Source: Holtiella tumoricola
GTDB taxonomy: Bacteria; Bacillota; Clostridia; Lachnospirales; Cellulosilyticaceae
Direction: 5' to 3'
Assembly: GCF_027857615.1 (NCBI RefSeq)
Contig: NZ_JAQIFT010000006.1
Location: forward strand, 1 to 38,277
Length of the DNA stretch: 38,277 nucleotides
Below are positions 8,443 through 15,942 of the stretch, one piece after another. The position numbers and the translations under genes were made by a program. The notes under the pieces were generated by a model. That model saw nothing but the letters and a program-made list of their open reading frames with translations. It searched no databases and was not told where the DNA came from. Position 1 is the first letter of the stretch. Each line of letters starts with the position of its first letter.

Positions 8443-9000
8443 ATGCAAAAAAAATCATTTAACACACAAGTGCTTATCAAAGTTGCACTTCTAAGTGCCA
8501 TAGCTTTTATCTTAATGAGAGTCTTTAAATTCCCATTACCTGCTTTCCCAACATTTTTAGAAATCGACTTTAGTGAGTTACCTGCTATTGTAGGAAGTAT
8601 TGTTGTAGGGCCATTTGTAGGTCTTGGTGTAGTAGTTATTAAAAATGCTTTAGCGTTCTTTAACTCTTACACAGGTGGTGTAGGTGAACTTGCTAACTTA
8701 TTAGTAAGTCTTGGTTATTTATTACCATTAGCATTTATGCTAAAAAAAGACAAAAGCTTTAAGACAATAATCATTGGTTTAGGGTTAGGTACAGTTGCCA
8801 TGGCAATCGTAGGCGCATTTGCAAACTACTTCATTCTTATCCCATTATACGGATTAGAAGTTGAAAAATTACCATTCGTATTAACTGTAATTATCCCATT
8901 TAACTTAATTAAAGGTGTGATTGTTTCTATAGTAAGTGCTGTTATTATTAAAGCAATGCAACCAGCACTTAGATACTTATCACTCAAAAAATCTAATTAA
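8443..9000 (+). CDS. Riboflavin ECF transporter substrate-binding subunit RibU
   Basis: 185 residues with about six transmembrane helices, the size of an S-component. It captures riboflavin at the membrane and works with a shared energising module (EcfA, EcfA', EcfT) encoded elsewhere. The N-terminal segment has the S-component features LSAIAFILMR and the FLEIDFSELPAIVGS stretch typical of RibU. The FMN riboswitch in its leader fixes the substrate. AGGAGG precedes the ATG. The unit is monocistronic with a strong terminator after it. Confidence 0.93.
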   Translation: MQKKSFNTQVLIKVALLSAIAFILMRVFKFPLPAFPTFLEIDFSELPAIVGSIVVGPFVGLGVVVIKNALAFFNSYTGGVGELANLLVSLGYLLPLAFMLKKDKSFKTIIIGLGLGTVAMAIVGAFANYFILIPLYGLEVEKLPFVLTVIIPFNLIKGVIVSIVSAVIIKAMQPALRYLSLKKSN

Positions 9001-9022
9001 TAAATTATAAAACAAAGCAAAT

Positions 9023-9060
9023 AAAAATGGCACTTAGCAATAAGCTAAGTGCCATTTTTT
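9023..9060 (+). terminator. Intrinsic terminator after ribU
   Basis: A perfect 16-base inverted repeat (9023-9038 with 9044-9059) with five-base loop ends in a T run. The A-run on the left arm would allow action in both directions. Confidence 0.92.
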
Positions 9061-9087
9061 GTCTATGAGGTTAAGGGAGAGGAATAA

Positions 9088-9159
9088 GTGAAAGCAAAAT
9101 TGTATGTTGTTGATGTAAACTTAGTATGTGCCGTAGTTTTTAAAATATGCATAAAATAA
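9088..9159 (+). CDS. Possible 23-codon small ORF
   Basis: A GTG at 9088 follows an AGAGG-like site at workable spacing and opens 23 codons to a TAA at 9157-9159. The peptide is mainly hydrophobic with a few Lys. It lies just past the ribU terminator and about 100 bases before tsaE. It may be chance; nothing else supports translation. Confidence 0.18.
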   Translation: MKAKLYVVDVNLVCAVVFKICIK

Positions 9160-9264
9160 ATGTCATTCAGTTATACTTTGAATACATAAAAGGGCGTAAA
9201 GAGTTGAAAGTTATAGCAAACAGTATTAAAATAATGCTTAATGACATAAAGAAAGGAAACCCCT

Positions 9265-9681
9265 ATGGAATGGATTAGTTTATCAGAAGAAGAAACTTTT
9301 AATAGAGGTTATGAAATCGCCAAGAATGCCAAGAAAGGGGATATTTATTGCCTCATTGGGGATTTAGGTGTGGGTAAAACTGTTTTTTCAAAAGGTTTTG
9401 CAACTGGACTTGGGATTACAGAACATATTACAAGCCCAACATTTACAATTGTACAAGAATATGAAGGCGAAATGCCATTATATCATTTTGATATGTATCG
9501 TATTGAAGATCCAGATGAGTTAGAGATGATTGGATACGAAGATTATTTCTTTGGAGAAGGTGTATGCTTAGTAGAATGGGCAAACAATGTACCAGATGCT
9601 ATCCCAGATACAGCAAAATGGATTACAATAGAGAAAGACTTAGAACAAGGTTTTGATTATAGAAAAATTACAATGAAGTAG
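9265..9681 (+). CDS. TsaE, ATPase for tRNA t6A37 synthesis
   Basis: 138 residues, normal length. A P-loop GDLGVGKT lies at 32-39, followed by the SPTFTIVQEY segment and the HFDMYRIEDPDELEMIGY block that mark this family. In bacteria TsaE cycles ATP to reset the TsaB-TsaD complex, which transfers threonylcarbamoyl to A37 of ANN-decoding tRNAs in the cytosol. It starts an operon with tsaB (eight-base gap) and rimI. GAAAGGAAA precedes the ATG. Confidence 0.96.
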   Translation: MEWISLSEEETFNRGYEIAKNAKKGDIYCLIGDLGVGKTVFSKGFATGLGITEHITSPTFTIVQEYEGEMPLYHFDMYRIEDPDELEMIGYEDYFFGEGVCLVEWANNVPDAIPDTAKWITIEKDLEQGFDYRKITMK

Positions 9682-9689
9682 GTGAATAC

Positions 9690-10394
9690 ATGAATATATT
9701 AGCGATAGATGCTTCAGGTTTATCAGGAAGTGTAGCATATATTAGTGATTATAAATTAGTAGGTGAATACTATATTTGCCATAAGCTTACACACTCTCAA
9801 ACCATTATGCCAATGCTTGAACATCTTAAAGGCTTAATTGGTTTTGAAATGAATGAGATAGATGCAGTAGCAGTAACAAGTGGGCCAGGGTCATTTACAG
9901 GCATCCGTATTGGTGTAGCAACAGCAAAAGCTATGGCACTTGCTATTGGTGTACCTATTATTGGGATACCTACATTAGATGTTATGGCACACAATATTTC
10001 ATTTGCAAGTGAAGTGATTTGCCCAATTATGGATGCCAGAAGAAATCAAGTTTATACTGGGATTTACCAATGGAAAAATGGAACACTAGAGCGTGAAGGT
10101 GACCATTTAGCTGTTGAAATCGATGAGTTATTAGAGAAACTTGCAGGAAGACAGACCATCTTCTTAGGTGATGGTGTAGATGTGCTTAAAGGTAAGATTA
10201 CAGATGTAATGGGAGACGCAGCCCAGTTTGCACCAAGTTTCTTACACATGCAAAGAGCAAGTGTACTTGCTCAGCTAGCTTGTGAAGCTTTTGAAAAAGG
10301 TGAAATGGTAGATGCAGATGAATTTGTACCAATCTATCTTAGAAAGAGCCAAGCAGAAAGAGAGCTAGAGGAGAGAGAACAAAGTGGTCATTAG
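9690..10394 (+). CDS. TsaB, dimerisation partner of TsaD
   Basis: 234 residues. The N-terminal LAIDASG is the family's ATPase-like opening, and SGPGSFTGIRIGVATAKAMA near residues 66-85 is the conserved block of the TsaB/TsaD superfamily. TsaB lacks catalytic metal-binding histidines and serves as scaffold to TsaD (encoded at 34718) for t6A formation. The gene lies between tsaE and rimI, the classic Firmicute order, and overlaps rimI by 11 bases, suggesting translational coupling. Confidence 0.95.
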   Translation: MNILAIDASGLSGSVAYISDYKLVGEYYICHKLTHSQTIMPMLEHLKGLIGFEMNEIDAVAVTSGPGSFTGIRIGVATAKAMALAIGVPIIGIPTLDVMAHNISFASEVICPIMDARRNQVYTGIYQWKNGTLEREGDHLAVEIDELLEKLAGRQTIFLGDGVDVLKGKITDVMGDAAQFAPSFLHMQRASVLAQLACEAFEKGEMVDADEFVPIYLRKSQAERELEEREQSGH

Positions 10395-10821
10395 AAAAGC
10401 GTCAAAAGAGGATATTGAAGCAATTTATGCTATAGAAGTAGACTCTTTTAGCGTACCATGGTCTCTAGAATCCATAACCAAAGAGCTTGAAAATCCAGTA
10501 GCTTATTATCTTATTGCAGAAGAAGAGGGACAAGTACTAGGCTATGCAGGTCTGTGGGATGTAGTAGGTGAAGGACAGATTACCAATATTGCAGTACGCC
10601 CAAGTGGCAGAAGAAAAGGTATAGGGAAGCAGCTTGTAGATGGACTGATTGCATATGGTAAAGAAAAAAACTTAGAAGTACTTATACTAGAAGTACGTGC
10701 AAGTAATACACCTGCTATCAATCTCTATACAGGAACAGGTTTTACAGATATCGGTAGAAGAAAGAATTATTATACGAAACCAACAGAAGATGCTATCCTA
10801 ATGGCCTATAGTATTAATTAG
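10384..10821 (+). CDS. RimI, ribosomal protein S18 alanine N-acetyltransferase (GNAT)
   Basis: 145 residues from a GTG at 10384, with GAGGAG about eight bases upstream inside tsaB. GNAT features: the ITNIAVRPSGRRKGIG acetyl-CoA-binding motif, a beta-bulge region LILEVRASN, and NLYTGTGF with Tyr as the likely general acid. It acetylates the N-terminal alanine of S18, though family members may act on other proteins. Its last eight bases overlap the tail of a convergent minus-strand gene, and no terminator lies directly after it. Confidence 0.92.
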   Translation: MVIRKASKEDIEAIYAIEVDSFSVPWSLESITKELENPVAYYLIAEEEGQVLGYAGLWDVVGEGQITNIAVRPSGRRKGIGKQLVDGLIAYGKEKNLEVLILEVRASNTPAINLYTGTGFTDIGRRKNYYTKPTEDAILMAYSIN

Positions 10822-11125
10822 GACCAAAGAGTTTAACTTCTAAAAGCCATTCTATAGCTATAAAGAAGATAATAACTAAAGCATAGTAATTAATATCGAA
10901 GTTAGGATATGTCATAAGAAGGGCTACAGCAATCTCTAAAATCAGAGATATACAGCAAAGTTCTATACGTTTAAATAAAGAGTACTTCTTTATATTTTTA
11001 TGTGGGTAATCTCTGTGAAATCTACTGTTTAAGATGAATAAGATTGTTTTATCAGAAGCAAATAGAGAAAATAAGATAGGAATACCACATAGTATAAAAA
11101 ATAAACTATAGTCATTGCTTAGCAT
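10814..11125 (-). CDS. Small multi-span membrane protein of unknown function
   Basis: 103 residues from the ATG at 11125, with AAGGGGGA upstream. Hydrophobic segments at about 6-24, 54-71 and 78-97 suggest three helices, with a basic loop (33-50) between the first two. No catalytic motif is seen and the family was not recognised. The 3' end overlaps rimI by eight bases tail to tail, so transcription past rimI would run antisense through the whole gene to the terminator at 11175-11221. Confidence 0.6.
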   Translation of the reverse strand: MLSNDYSLFFILCGIPILFSLFASDKTILFILNSRFHRDYPHKNIKKYSLFKRIELCCISLILEIAVALLMTYPNFDINYYALVIIFFIAIEWLLEVKLFGPN

Positions 11126-11174
11126 ATAGATCCCCCTTGTAGTTTAATTAAATATAGCTATAGTATAGCATAGT

Positions 11175-11221
11175 AAAAAGGCTTTTAAGTTATTAAGTAG
11201 AATGACTTAAAAGCCTTTTTT
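11175..11221 (+). terminator. Intrinsic terminator between divergent genes
   Basis: A perfect 16-base inverted repeat (11175-11190 with 11205-11220) ends in six T. No plus-strand gene ends nearby; the closest upstream plus-strand gene is rimI, 350 bases away. It may end a tsaE-tsaB-rimI transcript that runs antisense to the small membrane-protein gene. Confidence 0.85.
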
Positions 11222-11348
11222 ATTCAACTAAGGGTAGATTACAATCAAATATGCCTCCATTGAAGCCTTAGAAAATAATCCTTATAATAGCATTATCAGC
11301 TGATACATCAAATCAAAAACTACTAAAGGTTGAATGTGGAGGGGCGTA

Positions 11349-12380
11349 ATGAATATAGGTAAGCAAATCAAATCCTTAAGATTACAGAAAAATGTAAAGC
11401 AAGAAGAGCTAGCAAATTACTTAGGTGTATCGCCTCAGGCAGTTTCAAAGTGGGAAACTGAAATGAGTGTACCAGATATTGCTCTATTACCTAAGTTAGC
11501 AACTTATTTTGGTATTACTATAGATGAATTATTTCAATTACCTAATGAAACTGAATTTGAGCGTATTGAAAATATGTATTGGAATGAGAGAAGGATAAAA
11601 ACAGAGACCTTTGATCATGCAGTTCGTTTTTTAGAAGGGGTGCTCAAACAAGAGCCAAACAATGTAAGAGCATATGAAAATCTAGCCTGTCTTTATAATC
11701 ATAGAGCACACAGTGATCACGAATTAGCATCTGAATATGCAAAAAAAGTACTAGATTTAGAGCCAAGTAATAAAAGTGGATGGTGTGCCTATTTAGAAGC
11801 AAACAGAGGTGTTTGTGGTGATGAATGGTATGATAATCATTTTACGGTAATTGAGTATTTCAAAACCTTTTTAGAGAAGAATCCAAATAGCTTTCTTGGA
11901 CTTTATGCAATCATTGAAAACTTATTGGATGATGAACGTTATGAAGAAGCTGTACCTTATATTGAACAGATAAGAAAGGTAAAAAATAATTATCAAGCCA
12001 ATATGTATATCGGAGATGTGGCATATGGCAAAGGTGACTTAGAAAAAGCAAAAGAACTGTGGAATGCAGCAGTAGAAGAACATCCTAATACATGGCAGGC
12101 TTACTGCTCAAGAGCAGATCGCTATAAGAAGATAGGCATGATTCAAGAAGCGTTAAATGATTATGAAACGTGTTTTAATATACAAGAATCTCCACGTATT
12201 ACAGATGGGTTGCACTCTCTGGCGCAGATGCATGAGAGAATGGGAGATTATGAAGCAGCTATTAAAGATAGGGAACGTATTGTACAGTGCTTAAAAGAAG
12301 ATTATGAGAAAACAAGTGGAGAAAGTATTGATATCCATAAGCGAGAAATTGAAAGGCTAAAATCCTTACGTAATGAATAA
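11349..12380 (+). CDS. XRE-family transcriptional regulator with TPR domain
   Basis: 343 residues from the ATG at 11349, chosen because GGAGGGG lies just upstream; an in-frame ATG at 11334 has no site. Residues 1-60 form a Cro/CI helix-turn-helix (IGKQIKSLRLQKNVKQEELA, then VSPQAVSKWE and the DELF tail). The rest is helical with TPR-like repeats (for example YENLACLYNH, and LNDYETCFNI). The design recalls peptide-sensing RRNPP regulators and stress regulators, but no secreted signal-peptide gene is adjacent. The regulated genes are unknown. It is monocistronic. Confidence 0.85.
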   Translation: MNIGKQIKSLRLQKNVKQEELANYLGVSPQAVSKWETEMSVPDIALLPKLATYFGITIDELFQLPNETEFERIENMYWNERRIKTETFDHAVRFLEGVLKQEPNNVRAYENLACLYNHRAHSDHELASEYAKKVLDLEPSNKSGWCAYLEANRGVCGDEWYDNHFTVIEYFKTFLEKNPNSFLGLYAIIENLLDDERYEEAVPYIEQIRKVKNNYQANMYIGDVAYGKGDLEKAKELWNAAVEEHPNTWQAYCSRADRYKKIGMIQEALNDYETCFNIQESPRITDGLHSLAQMHERMGDYEAAIKDRERIVQCLKEDYEKTSGESIDIHKREIERLKSLRNE

Positions 12381-12382
12381 AT

Positions 12383-12430
12383 AAAAATACCTTAGTAAAG
12401 ATGTATGACACACTTTACTAAGGTATTTTT
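12383..12430. terminator. Bidirectional terminator between convergent genes
   Basis: A perfect 18-base inverted repeat (12383-12400 with 12413-12430) separates the XRE-TPR gene from the minus-strand gene ending at 12433. A and T runs flank both arms. Confidence 0.93.
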
Positions 12431-12432
12431 AT

Positions 12433-12786
12433 TTATTCATCAAAAAGTCCTTCTAGACCTTGGAAGAGCTTTTCACTTGTTGCAGCCTTTACTTGAAACT
12501 CATAAGGTTGAGTTGTATGTTTTGCTAAAAGTTCATCTAAAGAAGTAAAGGTTGCACTACTAAATTTATCAATAAAGTTTTCCATAGAGTTTTCATCGTC
12601 AAGTGCTTCTAATGTAGCACAAATCTCGGCGAGTGAGGTAGGAGCTTGTAAAATATCTTTGTTAATCGTAATACTATCTGTATTGATAGATTCTTGATTA
12701 CCAATTAATTTTTCAAGACTTAATTCTGCAATAGGTTCATCTAAAATTGTGTGTAACTGACAAATAGGTTTCGCTTTTTTCTTCAT
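12433..12786 (-). CDS. Hypothetical acidic cytoplasmic protein
   Basis: 117 residues; GAGGT lies about ten bases before the ATG. Not recognised. It begins with a basic stretch (KKKAK), then is acidic and Leu/Ile-rich, with likely helices around 55-85 and a C-terminal GLEGLFDE. There is no signal peptide, membrane helix or cysteine pair. It shares a terminator with the XRE-TPR gene and lies 66 bases downstream of the YjeM-type transporter gene on the same strand, so it may be co-transcribed with that gene. Confidence 0.6.
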   Translation of the reverse strand: MKKKAKPICQLHTILDEPIAELSLEKLIGNQESINTDSITINKDILQAPTSLAEICATLEALDDENSMENFIDKFSSATFTSLDELLAKHTTQPYEFQVKAATSEKLFQGLEGLFDE

Positions 12787-12852
12787 AACTAGGACCTCGA
12801 AAAAATTAGATTCTCCTATTATGATAGCTTACTTGACAAAATGTGACAAGTG

Positions 12853-14349
12853 TTAGTTACGTTGTTTCATTTCATAGCTATAGTAAAGCCATAAGGCAAC
12901 AATAGCGAAAAGTACTGGTCCACCACCGGCAAAGAGTGTATCTATCCAATATCCTTTTGCAAGTCCAGGTTCAATAATAGAAAAGATATTTGCAAAACCA
13001 ACAGTAATTGTAACGATGATAGACGCTACAAGAGCAACACCATAACCTTTATAAATAGTAAAAGGTTTAACAATGTTATCTTTTTTCTTAAAGAATGGGA
13101 AGGCAATCGCTAAGAACATATAAGGAATAGTCATTGCTACATTGGTCATTGTAACGAGCTTATTAAATAATGCAGATGCATTGTCACCACCAAAGGAAAT
13201 AAGCAAGATAAGAATAGCGACAACAGTAGCTTGTATTTTCATAGCATATGCGGGCATACCATCTTTTGTTTCTGCAATACGGCCTGGCCAAAGTTCTTTA
13301 GGTGTACCTTCTATTAATTGTTTAAGTGGTGAGTAGATTAAAGTAAAGAACGCACCAGTTAAGGCAAGAAACATAGAAAGTCCTACAAGACGAGCTACCC
13401 AAGCACCAACTGTTAAGCTAGCAGCTTCAGATAATCCAAAGCCATTTGCTAAAGTGTAACCTAGGTTTTCCATAACAATATAAGTTACATTTGCTGTATT
13501 AACTGAAGGAAGAGAAAGTATATTACCCCAGTTAATGAAGATACCCATAATAAAGATACCTAGAGAGTATCCAACAGAAATAACAATAGCAGAAATGGTT
13601 ACACCTAGAGGAAAAGTTTTTTCAGCATTTTTAGTTTGGTCAACAAGACCACCGACAGCTTCAATACCACCATATGCGAAAATAGCATAAGTCAAGAAAG
13701 AAATAATAGATAATGGAGATTGATAAGCTGGGTTTGGAGATACAGTAAATGTTTTTAAGCCATCAGTAATAGGTTGGGCAAATCGTCCACCATGAAGAGC
13801 CAGTACAATAAGTCCTCCAATAAGTAAAATAACATTTAAAAGCATTACGGCAAAACCACCTACAGAGGTAATTTTTTTGATTTTATCTAGTCCACGTGTT
13901 GAGATAAAAGTAACAAATAAAATCCAAATGGCACCAAGGATTCCTAGCCATTTCGTTGCACTCATTCCAAAGAAATTCATACTTTGAGTCATATCCCTAC
14001 CAAATATAGCGTTTGATAGAGGAACCCATATAGTAGTAGAAACGTTTACTTGCCACACAAGATAAGAAGCATACCACATGAAAGTTCCGACAAAAGCAAA
14101 TTTTGGATTTACAGCACTTGCCATCCAAGAATAGATTCCACCTTTTTCATGTTTATAGGCTGCACCATACTCAGCCATCATAAAAGCATAAGGTAGGAAG
14201 AAGAAGATCGCACCGGCTAAATACCAAGGAATCGCACCATAACCCATTAAGTAAAAGGCTCTTGGCATATTAGCAAATCCATATACAGATGTAAAAATCA
14301 TCAGTACAAGAGATAGGAGTGTAAGTTGTTTTTTTGCATCTTGAGACAT
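12853..14349 (-). CDS. YjeM-type APC amino acid transporter (glutamate/GABA family)
   Basis: 498 residues with about 12-13 transmembrane segments. The first helix LMIFTSVYGFANMPRAFYLM, then AIPWYLAGAIFFFLPYAFMM and the EKGGIYSW element, match the YjeM branch of the APC superfamily closely as I remember it. It should move an amino acid, possibly glutamate or GABA by antiport, across the cytoplasmic membrane; the substrate is not proven for the family. AAGGAGG precedes the ATG. No decarboxylase gene lies nearby, so an acid-resistance role is not supported by context. Confidence 0.85.
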   Translation of the reverse strand: MSQDAKKQLTLLSLVLMIFTSVYGFANMPRAFYLMGYGAIPWYLAGAIFFFLPYAFMMAEYGAAYKHEKGGIYSWMASAVNPKFAFVGTFMWYASYLVWQVNVSTTIWVPLSNAIFGRDMTQSMNFFGMSATKWLGILGAIWILFVTFISTRGLDKIKKITSVGGFAVMLLNVILLIGGLIVLALHGGRFAQPITDGLKTFTVSPNPAYQSPLSIISFLTYAIFAYGGIEAVGGLVDQTKNAEKTFPLGVTISAIVISVGYSLGIFIMGIFINWGNILSLPSVNTANVTYIVMENLGYTLANGFGLSEAASLTVGAWVARLVGLSMFLALTGAFFTLIYSPLKQLIEGTPKELWPGRIAETKDGMPAYAMKIQATVVAILILLISFGGDNASALFNKLVTMTNVAMTIPYMFLAIAFPFFKKKDNIVKPFTIYKGYGVALVASIIVTITVGFANIFSIIEPGLAKGYWIDTLFAGGGPVLFAIVALWLYYSYEMKQRN

Positions 14350-14509
14350 AAATGTCCTCCTTCTAGTCTGTCATTCAGTTAGTAATTAGAATGCACCAAA
14401 ATATAAAAAACATGCTTTAATGATAAAAAAACAGTTTAAGAGATTATTTTTTATCATTAAAACAGCAAAAAACATAGAATGGAGTATAAACATAAAAGGA
14501 GGAGTAGAT

Positions 14510-15136
14510 ATGAGAAGGTATTGTCAGCAAAATAATTATTGCTATGAAGAATGTTATTGCTGTTGCCCTAAATGTATAGAAGGACCTATAGGCCCACAAG
14601 GTCCCATAGGTCCACAAGGAATCACAGGTCCACAAGGAGCCACAGGCCCACAAGGAGCCACAGGCCCACAAGGAGCCACAGGTCCACAAGGTCCAAGAGG
14701 TACAATTCAACTTACAAACTGTGCTACTTATAGGTCTACAGGTACGACTTCTTCAGTAGCACCCAATGGAAGTATTAATTACGGAAATCTAATTAGTGGG
14801 AGTGGAACAAGTATCACTCATACTAATGATACACCTGAAATAGTTTTATCTGCTGAAGGAATTTATAAAGTTGATTTAGCTGTAGATGGAGTAGATAATA
14901 TAGTAGGGCAAGGTCTTATATTTGCTTTGGTAGTAGATAAATTTATTACTGATGCAAGAATTGTTTCACAAAATACACAAGATAAAACACATTATAATAG
15001 TGGTTGGGTCAGCTATTTTGTAAAAGTAAAAGCAGGAAAAACAGTAACAATTACTGTTCAAAACATAGGATTAGATACAATAGATCTTGTAAATTCCAAT
15101 ATTAGTATTTTGCAAATTTCATCTACGGTAGGATAG
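14510..15136 (+). CDS. Collagen-like BclA-type surface or exosporium protein
   Basis: 208 residues from the ATG at 14510, preceded by AAAGGAGGA. Three parts: a Cys-rich N-terminus (eight Cys in residues 5-22, including CCC), 13 uninterrupted Gly-X-Y triplets at 25-63 (mostly GPQ and GAT), and a C-terminal ~145-residue beta-rich domain ending ISILQISSTVG, like the trimeric C1q/TNF-type domains of BclA proteins. Gly-X-Y stretches trimerise into a collagen helix, and threonines in GAT/GIT are likely O-glycosylated. The Cys cluster may cross-link it to a spore coat or exosporium. There is no signal peptide or sorting signal, which suits assembly inside a mother cell. Confidence 0.85.
   Translation: MRRYCQQNNYCYEECYCCCPKCIEGPIGPQGPIGPQGITGPQGATGPQGATGPQGATGPQGPRGTIQLTNCATYRSTGTTSSVAPNGSINYGNLISGSGTSITHTNDTPEIVLSAEGIYKVDLAVDGVDNIVGQGLIFALVVDKFITDARIVSQNTQDKTHYNSGWVSYFVKVKAGKTVTITVQNIGLDTIDLVNSNISILQISSTVG
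14582..14698 (+). repeat. Gly-X-Y coding tandem repeat
   Basis: Thirteen nine-base units coding Gly-X-Y. In the second half they form a higher-order 18-base unit coding GPQGAT, with near-identical copies that differ mainly at wobble bases (GGC/GGT). Such tracts change length by slippage without shifting the frame. Confidence 0.9.
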
Positions 15137-15201
15137 AATTTGATAAAAAGAACGTTTTATGTATATAATAGAAGATACAGCATGATAAATGGAGGAAGCA
15201 C

Positions 15202-15759
15202 ATGGAACAAATGGAAAAGAAGCCTCTTACAACAAAAAAGGCAGTACTTGAGGCTATAGATGATACAAGAAAACAAGCAAAAGCAGGTTTAGCTGTAGAA
15301 GAAGTAGAAAAACTTTATAAAGAAATTTATGATGCCATTGAAGTAATGAGTGCAAATGTAAAGCCTAATACTATTGTTTATTTAAAGACTGAGCTTAACA
15401 AGACACTTATTAAATATCGCCCAACGGAGATTACTCAAAAGTCAGATCCTTTTATGGAGTTCTTCAAACAAGCTTACCCAGAAGGGAAACGTCGTAAAGA
15501 CTTTACTTATACACTTGTTGACCCAAGTAAGATAACAGTAGATCAAATTGTTGAGACATTAAAGTTTGTTAATGCACACTGCAAAACAAACAAAATCACC
15601 AAAGAAGAAAAACAAGCTATTCTTCCAATGATTGAGAGAGTAGCAAAAACAGATAGCTTAAGACACATTAATCAAGTACGTAGCATGGAGTATTTAAGAA
15701 ATGCAATGCATATACGTATTGAAAAATCACCCAAAGGTCATAGATTAGTAAACGCTTAA
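15202..15759 (+). CDS. Hypothetical helical cytoplasmic protein
   Basis: 185 residues; GGAGG lies seven bases before the ATG. Not recognised. It is highly charged, with predicted helices throughout, and has no membrane segment, signal or cysteine-rich motif. The C-terminal part (MEYLRNAMHIRIEKSPKGHR) is basic. It lies 65 bases after the collagen-like gene on the same strand with no terminator between, so the two may share a transcript. A strong terminator follows. Confidence 0.65.
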   Translation: MEQMEKKPLTTKKAVLEAIDDTRKQAKAGLAVEEVEKLYKEIYDAIEVMSANVKPNTIVYLKTELNKTLIKYRPTEITQKSDPFMEFFKQAYPEGKRRKDFTYTLVDPSKITVDQIVETLKFVNAHCKTNKITKEEKQAILPMIERVAKTDSLRHINQVRSMEYLRNAMHIRIEKSPKGHRLVNA

Positions 15760-15773
15760 GTAAGATATAGAAT

Positions 15774-15826
15774 AAAAAGCTCCATACCCTAGGGCGAAGT
15801 AAACCTAGATAGGTGGGAGCTTTTTT
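15774..15826 (+). terminator. Intrinsic terminator
   Basis: AAAAAGCTCC (15774-15783) pairs with GGGAGC plus six T (15815-15826). An inner CCTAGG/CCTAG stem extends the hairpin. Confidence 0.88.
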
Positions 15827-15873
15827 GTTTCTCATCATCTCAATAAGCGTCCTTGCAAAAAATGTAAAAAACA

Positions 15874-15902
15874 TTGACCTTCACATTTAGGATGTGTAGA
15901 AT
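15874..15902 (+). promoter_or_regulatory. Sigma-A-type promoter for proA
   Basis: TTGACC at 15874-15879 and TAGAAT at 15897-15902 are exactly 17 bases apart and lie 40 bases before the proA start. Confidence 0.75.
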
Positions 15903-15942
15903 AGCATTAAATCATACTCGGAAAAGGTAAGGTGTTAGGACG

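Noticed and set aside
12853..14349. GadC-type acid-resistance antiporter
   Set aside because: The sequence fits the YjeM branch better, and no glutamate decarboxylase gene is nearby.
14582..14698. Short regular repeats as a possible CRISPR array
   Set aside because: Units are contiguous nine- and 18-base codon repeats without spacers, in frame with the collagen-like protein.
14444..14710. Minus-strand frame rich in Trp-Thr-Cys-Gly repeats
   Set aside because: It is the reverse reading of the Gly-X-Y repeat, not a gene.
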